A stretch of 17,910 bases of DNA from Oscillospiraceae bacterium (GTDB lineage: Bacteria > Bacillota > Clostridia > Oscillospirales > Ruminococcaceae), in assembly GCA_016296165.1 (NCBI GenBank), contig JAEDJV010000046.1:1-17910 (forward strand), read 5' to 3'. Of this stretch, positions 7,494 to 13,282 are shown piece by piece (the stretch's first letter is position 1; every line of letters starts with the position of its first letter). The notes below the pieces were generated by a model that was not told the DNA's origin, made no database searches, and saw only the letters and a program-made list of their open reading frames with translations. The position numbers were made by a program, and so were the translations under genes.

Positions 7494-8597
7494 TTAAAAG
7501 TTGGAAAACAAATAATTATCAAATTCGCAAAATTTTGTATCCTGATATGCTACTGTCATTTTTTCGTTATTATTCAGATGCATATTATCTGTAAAAGATG
7601 AATAGTTAATACGCAAATCATATTTAAACTTGTTTGCCTGTGGAAGAAGCTGACGAAAAAGGCCATAATTAAGCGAATCACTTATCTCTATATGATCTCT
7701 AATCTTTGGTGAAAGATCTTTACCGTTTTCATATGAGGCAAACAAAGCCAGATTTATAGCTGCGGGATTTGCAAATTTGTCAGCTTTTATTCTCTTGGAA
7801 TAATATAAAACGCCGTCAAGCCCCATATTTTTACACGAAAGCATAAGCAGCTGAGACAGGATATACTCTGATTTAAAATTCCTGTTTTCTTCTTTTACAC
7901 GATATGATGTGCAGAGAGAGATTATAAGCAGCTTAAACAAAGTTACAAACTTTTCAGATTCATATTCATAATTGTTTTCTGCAAGTTCCCCCTGAAGCCA
8001 TAAAAGTGACATCGCAAGATTAAGAACTTTCTGTGAATTATCAAGTCTTACAGCTGATACATCAAACTGGTGATCAGGGGGGCTGTCAAGTTCCACCCAG
8101 CATACATATGATGTATTTCCAAGATACAGGCATGGAAGCCCTGGAATTGAAAATCTTCCACTCTTTACTATGGAACGTTTTGAAAACGGAATGTGCAGCA
8201 TTTCTTCAGCATCATAACTGCTTGATTCCTCACGTATGCGTGCACGAAAGAACTGTACTTCGTTTTTCTTCCCTTCAGGCACCTTAGGGAAGGCAATACA
8301 GTCATTGACATTAGTAACTGCAATAACATCATCTTTAAAGTCTCCCATCAGATTATTAATCATAATCTGAGCTTCTATTATGTTTCCTTCATAGTATTTT
8401 TCAATAGTGCCTATGAGTTTTCCGGTATAATCTGAAATAATATCAATAAAATCAGGTGATGCCTTTATATCTTTCAGATTGGAGATAATGCTGTCAAGTC
8501 TGTTTTTCATACCTTCAAAATACTCATTGTCAAAATCAAGTTCCTGAGTATTGTGATACAGAGAAACGTCAATTTTTTCTATCCACGAAAAGTCCAA
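7494..8597 (-). CDS. RES-domain protein (possible NAD+-consuming enzyme)
   Basis: A 367-residue cytoplasmic protein. The central and C-terminal part fits the RES domain, named for conserved Arg, Glu and Ser: FFRAR (116-120), then GRFSIPGLPCLYLG (147-160), E169 in CWVELD, and S267 in LDGVLYYSKR followed by the closing NPAAINLALF (277-286). RES proteins studied elsewhere are toxins that break down NAD+ (phosphorolysis) or ADP-ribosylate a target, normally paired with an Xre-type antitoxin. Residues 1-110 are a helical extension absent from small RES toxins, and no Xre-like gene is adjacent, so this may be a longer, stand-alone subfamily. The start is TTG at 8597: a strong AAAGGAGGG site lies 6 bases before it and no ATG is well placed. 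It seems to be a single-gene unit, with a terminator upstream and a weak hairpin downstream. Domain call is from motif order only. Confidence 0.72.
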   Translation of the reverse strand: MDFSWIEKIDVSLYHNTQELDFDNEYFEGMKNRLDSIISNLKDIKASPDFIDIISDYTGKLIGTIEKYYEGNIIEAQIMINNLMGDFKDDVIAVTNVNDCIAFPKVPEGKKNEVQFFRARIREESSSYDAEEMLHIPFSKRSIVKSGRFSIPGLPCLYLGNTSYVCWVELDSPPDHQFDVSAVRLDNSQKVLNLAMSLLWLQGELAENNYEYESEKFVTLFKLLIISLCTSYRVKEENRNFKSEYILSQLLMLSCKNMGLDGVLYYSKRIKADKFANPAAINLALFASYENGKDLSPKIRDHIEISDSLNYGLFRQLLPQANKFKYDLRINYSSFTDNMHLNNNEKMTVAYQDTKFCEFDNYLFSNF

Positions 8598-8603
8598 CTC
8601 TAT

Positions 8604-8612
8604 CCCTCCTTT
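8604..8612 (-). promoter_or_regulatory. Strong ribosome binding site fixing a TTG start
   Basis: AAAGGAGGG on the minus strand, 6 bases before TTG (8597-8595), is the best ribosome site near this gene. It decides the start codon of the RES-domain gene, which would otherwise be placed at an internal ATG. Confidence 0.75.
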
Positions 8613-8615
8613 AAT

Positions 8616-8643
8616 ATATTATTCCCAAAAATCCTTTTTTCAA
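8616..8643 (-). promoter_or_regulatory. Possible promoter of the RES-domain gene
   Basis: TTGAAA (8638-8643) and TAATAT (8616-8621) with a 16-base spacer on the minus strand. It lies between the upstream terminator and the ribosome site. The start would be almost at the ribosome site, giving a very short leader, so this call is tentative. Confidence 0.35.
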
Positions 8644-8652
8644 AACAATAAA

Positions 8653-8682
8653 TTGCCATACGGTTTTTCAGCCGTATGGCAA
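8653..8682 (-). terminator. Terminator after the 345-residue unknown gene
   Basis: A perfect 11-bp stem, TTGCCATACGG (8653-8663) with CCGTATGGCAA (8672-8682), and an 8-base loop. It lies 7 bases past the stop codon of the unknown gene, and on the minus strand it runs into a T-rich stretch (TTTATTGTTTTG). It separates the unknown gene from the RES-domain gene. Confidence 0.85.
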
Positions 8683-8689
8683 AATAATG

Positions 8690-9727
8690 TCAAAGATACT
8701 TTGTAAGTTTCATCATAACCTTTGAACCAATCGGTTTAAGAGGAACCTCAATCAATTCAAAATCTTCCGAGAAAATGAAAATCTTATCGATTACACTGTA
8801 CTGATCATTAAGATAAAGATGAGGAAGATTTTCAGTTGGAAGTTTCTGTACCATAATATCATAGCTTTGAATTTCATTAATATTATCGTTTAAAACACGT
8901 CCGGTATTATCAAGAAACTCAGATATATCAGTAACTGTTAATCCTCCAACTCCAAGTACAATTTCTTTTTCAGTCACTTCTTTTATACCGTTCATGTTTA
9001 TCGTTTCCCTGGTAAGATACGGTTTAATCCACAGTCTTTCGATACTGGCATACCATTTTTTCTCCGGATTTACAAGAAGCTGTTCTTTGGTAATGAGCTT
9101 TTCCTCATAGATTTTTTCACCTGATTTTTTTTCAGGAAATGCAGTAAAATAAGATTCTCCGTATCTGGACATAAGAACACGCGCTGAACCGCATGCAGGC
9201 GTATCTGCAGAAAAAAGTATCTCAAAAGCCTTCTCTGCAGCAACAGCAAAACTTAGTTCTTTTTTCATTTTTCCAAATCTTTTTACTGCTTCATCAAAGA
9301 TACCAAGCTTTCTGAAATAGCTGTCTGTTTTTGCTGAAAAAAATATATTTCTCTTATAGGAATCAGGGATAACCGGATCGTTTATCTCAGAGGCAGCTGA
9401 TTCCACATCCATGAAATATGCTGTATCGTATATCATATAGCATGAAATAATTTTTTTATCGCCCAGATCCTTGAGATTATATTTTATAATAGCGGAAAGT
9501 AATTTATCATTATCATCCTTGTATTCGCATTTATTACCTGCACTACTGTCAAGGCGTGAATGAACAACAGTTTTTATCATACTATGAATATTATAGAAAA
9601 AATCCATAGTTGTCCTGCGATAATTATCAAGTTTTCTGTCAGTTTCTCTGTCCCCAGTACGCTCAAGTACAATTTCTGTAAAACTCCATATATTAGAGTT
9701 ATCTCTGTATTCAAAGTAATCGTTCAT
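8690..9727 (-). CDS. Hypothetical protein, 345 residues
   Basis: I do not recognise this protein. It is a soluble, charged protein of 345 residues with no signal peptide, membrane helix or cysteine cluster; only three cysteines are seen, at positions that do not form a motif. The N-terminal half is mainly helical in appearance (residues 30-180). The C-terminal half, from about the EVTEKEIVLGVGGLTVTDISEF stretch (quoted core VLGVGGLTV), alternates hydrophobic and polar residues as in beta strands and ends with PLKPIGSKVMMKLTKYL. The ATG at 9727 has an excellent GGAGGAAAA ribosome site. A near-consensus promoter and a perfect stem terminator bracket it, so it is expressed as a single-gene unit. 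Codon use and base composition look like those of its neighbours, giving no sign of recent transfer. Confidence 0.8.
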   Translation of the reverse strand: MNDYFEYRDNSNIWSFTEIVLERTGDRETDRKLDNYRRTTMDFFYNIHSMIKTVVHSRLDSSAGNKCEYKDDNDKLLSAIIKYNLKDLGDKKIISCYMIYDTAYFMDVESAASEINDPVIPDSYKRNIFFSAKTDSYFRKLGIFDEAVKRFGKMKKELSFAVAAEKAFEILFSADTPACGSARVLMSRYGESYFTAFPEKKSGEKIYEEKLITKEQLLVNPEKKWYASIERLWIKPYLTRETINMNGIKEVTEKEIVLGVGGLTVTDISEFLDNTGRVLNDNINEIQSYDIMVQKLPTENLPHLYLNDQYSVIDKIFIFSEDFELIEVPLKPIGSKVMMKLTKYL

Positions 9728-9815
9728 GTGAATTTTCCTCCGCTGTTATCCCGGTTAAATTTATCTGCCACATTTTCCGAATCAGACAGACATTAAATTA
9801 TAAAGTTCTACTTAT

Positions 9816-9844
9816 ATTGTATCATTATGCATATTATTTGTCAA
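9816..9844 (-). promoter_or_regulatory. Strong promoter of the 345-residue unknown gene
   Basis: On the minus strand, perfect TTGACA (9839-9844) and TACAAT (9816-9821) at the ideal 17-base spacing. The start near 9809 gives a leader of about 80 bases before the ATG. This is among the best promoters in the window, so the unknown protein is probably well expressed. Confidence 0.82.
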
Positions 9845-9945
9845 ACACAATCTTTAAATCTGTAAAAAAAATTATATACAGATTGGAAATGGTTCCGGAA
9901 TTACACAAAGTGCCAAACATATACACCTGATTTTTATCAATAAAT

Positions 9946-10455
9946 TTATATTTCCAGCAGCTCCGCAAGAATATCGTAAAGTTTTTTTGCTGCAGAAATT
10001 TTATAGGCAAATCTTGAAGACTGAGCATCAAGTGAAACAGTATAGGAATAAATATCTTCTTTTATTTTTATTCCAAAATGGACCTGTCCAGGTACAGAGT
10101 TTTCCGGATTTGCAGGATCTGTATTTCCCATTGTTCCCGTAACACCTATACTTAAATCCGTATTGTAGGTGTCAAAGGCTGCTTTTGCCATTGCCTTTGC
10201 AGTTTCTTTTGAATAAACAGTATTTTTATCAATTATTTCTGCTGGAACACCCTGTTTTATTTTCGCCTCATTGGAATAAGTAACAAATGAACCCTTAAAT
10301 ACAGCCGAAGCGCCTTCCGTATCTGTAATAAGAGACGCTATAAGACCTGATGTAGCACTTTCCATCATTGTAACAGTCAGTTGTTTACTGATCAAATACT
10401 TTGTCAGCTTCTTATAATCCTCTCTAATTTTATTCTCATCATATTCTTCATGCAT
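9946..10455 (-). CDS. CinA C-terminal domain / PncC-like protein (divergent)
   Basis: A stand-alone protein of 169 residues matching the CinA C-terminal domain, whose known members (PncC) deamidate nicotinamide mononucleotide to nicotinic acid mononucleotide in NAD recycling. Recognisable parts are MESATSGLIASLITDTEGASAVF (core ESATSGLIASLITD), the SFVTYSNEAKI stretch and the IGVTGTMG loop. It departs from the usual ESCTGG (here ESATSG) and VTGIAGPGG (here VTGTMGNTDPANP) motifs, so the activity may be altered. The usual ES dipeptide, holding the proposed nucleophile, is kept. A GTG at 10464 extends the frame by three residues, but that GTG lies inside the AAGGTGA ribosome site of the ATG at 10455, which I therefore prefer. 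It follows the terminator of the DUF1292 gene. No promoter of its own is clear, so readthrough may contribute. Confidence 0.8.
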   Translation of the reverse strand: MHEEYDENKIREDYKKLTKYLISKQLTVTMMESATSGLIASLITDTEGASAVFKGSFVTYSNEAKIKQGVPAEIIDKNTVYSKETAKAMAKAAFDTYNTDLSIGVTGTMGNTDPANPENSVPGQVHFGIKIKEDIYSYTVSLDAQSSRFAYKISAAKKLYDILAELLEI

Positions 10456-10484
10456 ATTTTTCACCTTATATTATATTTAGCAAA

Positions 10485-10516
10485 AGCAACCTGCAAGGTT
10501 TTCCTCACAGGCTGCT
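10485..10516 (-). terminator. Terminator of the amylase-DUF1292 unit
   Basis: Read on the minus strand, AGCAGCCTGTGAGG pairs with CCTTGCAGGTTGCT around an AAAA loop: 14 pairs including three G-U, then TTTTGC. It starts 6 bases past the DUF1292 stop codon. The U tract is short, so some readthrough into the CinA-like gene is possible. Confidence 0.8.
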
Positions 10517-10522
10517 CTTATA

Positions 10523-10783
10523 TTAATCAAAAATATATACGTCCTTGTAACGTTCCCTGAATATTTCAAAGACTTCATTCAAAACCTTTTCATCTTCAAC
10601 AGGTTCATAGCTGTATTCTTCCGAATCAGTAGTATCACCTATTCTGAAAATAATGGTTCCGTCATCATCTTTTGGAAAAAAGATTGCATACTCCTCGTTT
10701 CTGTACACAACAACATCAATAAACTCAAGTTCTATCTCATTACCTTCATCATCAGAAAGCGTGAGCATCATATCTTCGTTCAT
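10523..10783 (-). CDS. DUF1292 family protein
   Basis: An 86-residue, strongly acidic cytoplasmic protein of the DUF1292 (UPF0473) family, common in Firmicutes and without a proven role. Family features seen are the N-terminal LTLSDDEGNEIELEFIDVV, the central EEYAIFFPKDDD, and the C-terminal EVFEIFRERYKD ending. The ATG at 10783 has an AAAGGAC ribosome site. The gene begins 18 bases after the amylase stop and is followed at once by a strong terminator, so it is the last gene of a two-gene unit. In other Firmicutes such genes are usually found near Holliday-junction resolvase or protease genes, so the partner here is atypical; I infer no link to starch use. Confidence 0.88.
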   Translation of the reverse strand: MNEDMMLTLSDDEGNEIELEFIDVVVYRNEEYAIFFPKDDDGTIIFRIGDTTDSEEYSYEPVEDEKVLNEVFEIFRERYKDVYIFD

Positions 10784-10801
10784 AAAAAAAGTCCTTTCTG
10801 G

Positions 10802-12505
10802 TTATCTGAAACTCTTTACCCAGTTAAGCAGTGAATCGCGCCAGATATTATCGTCAACGTCTTTTTTCATCTGTTCTGTAACCGGACCGTTCTTAGCCAT
10901 TTTTTGAAGAATACATGCCTGAAGTTCAGCTACAGTCATATCTTCGTACGGCTTTGTAAGATCCAGTTTTTCGTCAGCTGTTTTTTTGTTTTCATTTTTT
11001 TCTTCTGCAGCATCTGTGTTTTCAGCGCAAACAGATTCCGTTTTTACTGTTGTTTCAGTTTTTTCGCATTTTTCAGGAACAGGAGCTTTTTCGGTTTCTG
11101 AAACCCTTACAGGTTCAGGAACCGTAAATTCTACAGGGACTGCTTCTGATTTCAGACCTGAATCTGAAGAAACCCATATATCACCTGAATTAGCCTGAAG
11201 TTCAACTGAAAGTCTTCCGCCATTAGCGGATACTTTTCTGCCTGAGAGCATTCCTGTGTATTCTGTACATGCTGCCGGTACATTTACAGGAGCACTGGCG
11301 TCATCATTGTTTACTGTAACAATAGCCTGCATTCCGTTATAGTTTCTTGAAAACGCATACTGTCTGTTTGTAAGCATAAGTTCACAGTAATCACCATATG
11401 AAAGTGCAGGGACTTCACTTCTTATCTTTCCGAGTGCAGCGATTAGTTTAGTACATGGATTGTTTTCTGCAGCATCTTTATAGTCATCAACTGAAAGTGC
11501 CGGTCTTAAGGAAGCATCAGAAAACTTCTCCTTTTTACCTTCTATACCAAACTCCGAACCATAATATACTGAAGGAACTCCCGGCAGTGTGTACATAAGT
11601 ATGTGCACAGGTGCAAAATGAGCTTTGTTGTTAAGCTTGGTATAAATTCTCTCTACATCGTGATTATCAGCAAAGTTATATAGTTTTAAACCTTCAGTTT
11701 TGTTTCCGCCCATCTCATAGAGTCTCTTTACTGTATGTGCAATCTCAAAATAATTGTGATCATTATGACCTGAATAGAGAGCCTTATGAAGAACATAGTT
11801 TGTAACGGAGTGAAGTGTTTCTCCATTTACCCATCTGATGTAGTCCCCATGAATAACTTCGCCCATAAGCCAGAAGTCAGGTTTTACTTCATTTGCAGTT
11901 TTTCTGAGTTCCTTCATAAAATCAAAATCAAGTACATCAGCCGCATCGAGTCTGATACCATCAACGTCAAATTCACTCACCCAGAAACGAATAACGTCAC
12001 AGATATAATTCTTTACCGCTGGATTTTTCTGATTGAGCTTTGCAAGAAGATTATACCCGCCCCAGTTATCATATGAAAATCCATCATTGTATTCATTGTT
12101 TCCGCCGAAGTTTACATTACAGTACCAGTCTCTGTAAGCCGAAGCTTCTCTCTTTTCTTTTATATCCTTAAAAGCAAAGAAATCACGTCCGGTATGATTA
12201 AACACACCATCAAAAATAACTTTTATACCGGATTTATGACATTCATCAACAAAATTCTTAAGATCTTCGTTGGTTCCCAGTCTGCTGTCCAGCTTTTTGT
12301 AATCAGTAGTTTCATAGCCATGTCCAACTGATTCAAAAAGCGGTCCAATATAGAGTGCATTGAAACCTGTTTTCTTCATATGATCTATCCATGGGATAAG
12401 TGTACTCAGTCTGTGTTCCGGTTCGCTATATGTGTTCTGTTTTGGCGCTCCTGTTAATCCCAGCGGATAAATGTGATAAAATACTGCTTCGTCATACCAT
12501 GCCAT
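10802..12505 (-). CDS. Alpha-amylase family (GH13) enzyme with C-terminal extension
   Basis: A 567-residue GH13 glycosidase acting on alpha-1,4 glucans or maltodextrins. All four conserved regions are present: DGVFNH (99-104), GIRLDAAD (183-190) with nucleophile D187, GEV with acid/base E216, and FADNHD (278-283) with D283. It has no signal peptide, so it should act on imported oligosaccharides in the cytoplasm. It also lacks the N-terminal domain typical of cyclomaltodextrinases and neopullulanases. A beta domain follows the barrel to about residue 447. A P/E/T/K-rich disordered linker (about 448-515) and a small charged helical tail (about 516-567, TVAELQACILQKM) complete it; this tail is not a normal part of GH13. 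The ATG at 12505 has a GGGGGT ribosome site. It heads a unit with the DUF1292 gene. Exact specificity cannot be told from sequence alone. Confidence 0.9.
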   Translation of the reverse strand: MAWYDEAVFYHIYPLGLTGAPKQNTYSEPEHRLSTLIPWIDHMKKTGFNALYIGPLFESVGHGYETTDYKKLDSRLGTNEDLKNFVDECHKSGIKVIFDGVFNHTGRDFFAFKDIKEKREASAYRDWYCNVNFGGNNEYNDGFSYDNWGGYNLLAKLNQKNPAVKNYICDVIRFWVSEFDVDGIRLDAADVLDFDFMKELRKTANEVKPDFWLMGEVIHGDYIRWVNGETLHSVTNYVLHKALYSGHNDHNYFEIAHTVKRLYEMGGNKTEGLKLYNFADNHDVERIYTKLNNKAHFAPVHILMYTLPGVPSVYYGSEFGIEGKKEKFSDASLRPALSVDDYKDAAENNPCTKLIAALGKIRSEVPALSYGDYCELMLTNRQYAFSRNYNGMQAIVTVNNDDASAPVNVPAACTEYTGMLSGRKVSANGGRLSVELQANSGDIWVSSDSGLKSEAVPVEFTVPEPVRVSETEKAPVPEKCEKTETTVKTESVCAENTDAAEEKNENKKTADEKLDLTKPYEDMTVAELQACILQKMAKNGPVTEQMKKDVDDNIWRDSLLNWVKSFR

Positions 12506-12614
12506 GATGATATACCCCCATATTTGTTTTTTCAGTTATTCCCTACTTAGTCAATATACAGACTATGCCCTTTATCCAGAGCAAAAATTAGACCAAATAT
12601 AAAATACTAGCTAT

Positions 12615-12643
12615 ATTATACTATATTTTTTCGTTAAAATCAA
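12615..12643 (-). promoter_or_regulatory. Promoter of the amylase-DUF1292 unit
   Basis: TTGATT (12638-12643) and perfect TATAAT (12615-12620) with a 17-base spacer on the minus strand, immediately after the Nudix gene stop. The start near 12608 leaves a leader of about 100 bases, long enough for an operator. I found no clear CcpA (cre) site in it. Confidence 0.65.
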
Positions 12644-13147
12644 TCAAATTTCAAAAACTCTTTTTATGCTGTCGTAGTGGAGAAAAATCCCCTCATCTGC
12701 AAGGGCTTTTATTTCTTCCGGTGTTGCAAGTTTGTAACCAAGAGTTTCTGCTTCCTGAAGACTGAGATCTTTTTCATCAAAATCCATCACATAACGATAG
12801 ATATCAACAAAATAATTATCTCCCTCTCCAGGATTTTCACGATGATATGAAAATACATATCCGCCTTCTGCTCCCGAAACATCAAGTCCTGTTTCCTCTT
12901 TTATTTCACGCATTACAGCTTCTTCAGATTCTTCTCCAGCCATAGCAGCACCACCTGATACTTCCCACCATCCAGGTGCCCATGCCTTTGTCATTACTCT
13001 CTGAGTAATAAGAAATCTGCCGTCAGGCCTCATTATTACACCAAGTACTGTCAGATGGTACTCTCCATCCTTAAGTATCCAGTCATTTTTTTTCATTGTA
13101 CGACCTGTTTTCTGTTTATTTGAATCATAAATATCCCAGAATTCCAT
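12644..13147 (-). CDS. Nudix hydrolase
   Basis: A 167-residue Nudix enzyme that hydrolyses a nucleoside diphosphate linked to another moiety, using a divalent metal. The Nudix box is complete: G66, then five residues, E72, seven residues, then REIKEETGL (80-88). The N-terminus, EFWDIYDSNKQKTGRTM, resembles the group related to isopentenyl diphosphate isomerase and the YfcD-type hydrolases, which often start with such a D-x-x-D/N-x-x-G-R pattern. True isomerases keep extra metal-binding residues that I do not see, so hydrolase is preferred. The ATG at 13147 has a GGAGGT ribosome site, and the gene has its own promoter at 13186-13214. Substrate is not predictable. It is probably a single-gene unit between sbcC and the amylase. 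Confidence 0.92.
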   Translation of the reverse strand: MEFWDIYDSNKQKTGRTMKKNDWILKDGEYHLTVLGVIMRPDGRFLITQRVMTKAWAPGWWEVSGGAAMAGEESEEAVMREIKEETGLDVSGAEGGYVFSYHRENPGEGDNYFVDIYRYVMDFDEKDLSLQEAETLGYKLATPEEIKALADEGIFLHYDSIKRVFEI

Positions 13148-13185
13148 AGTTACCTCCGATTGTTTTTTTCAGTTTTACAAATAAT

Positions 13186-13214
13186 ATTTTATCATAATTT
13201 CTCCTGTTAATCAA
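13186..13214 (-). promoter_or_regulatory. Promoter of the Nudix gene
   Basis: TTGATT (13209-13214) and TAAAAT (13186-13191) with a 17-base spacer on the minus strand. The start near 13179 gives a leader of about 32 bases before the ATG. It lies after the sbcC terminator-like hairpin. Confidence 0.65.
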
Positions 13215-13244
13215 CCTTCCGTCTTACTGTCCGATTATATAAAA

Positions 13245-13268
13245 AACTCATCCATGCACTTTTGAGTT
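13245..13268 (-). terminator. Terminator-like hairpin after sbcC
   Basis: Read on the minus strand, AACTCA and TGAGTT (6 bp) flank a 12-base loop and are followed by TTTTTATATAA, a good U tract. It begins 15 bases past the sbcC stop. The stem is short, so strength is uncertain. Confidence 0.55.
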
Positions 13269-13282
13269 AAAATTTTCTAAAA

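Noticed and set aside
7494..9727. RES-domain gene and 345-residue gene as a toxin-antitoxin pair
   Set aside because: The 345-residue protein shows no helix-turn-helix or Xre-like region, and a strong terminator separates the two genes.
9857..9884. Terminator for the CinA-like gene formed by AATCTGTA/TACAGATT
   Set aside because: The stem is 8 bp and AT-rich, its T run lies in the loop rather than after it, and it is more than 60 bases past the stop codon.
9834..10031. Small 65-residue open frame overlapping the end of the CinA-like gene
   Set aside because: It lies mostly in the gap and in a wrong frame of the CinA-like gene, with no ribosome site or recognisable protein character.
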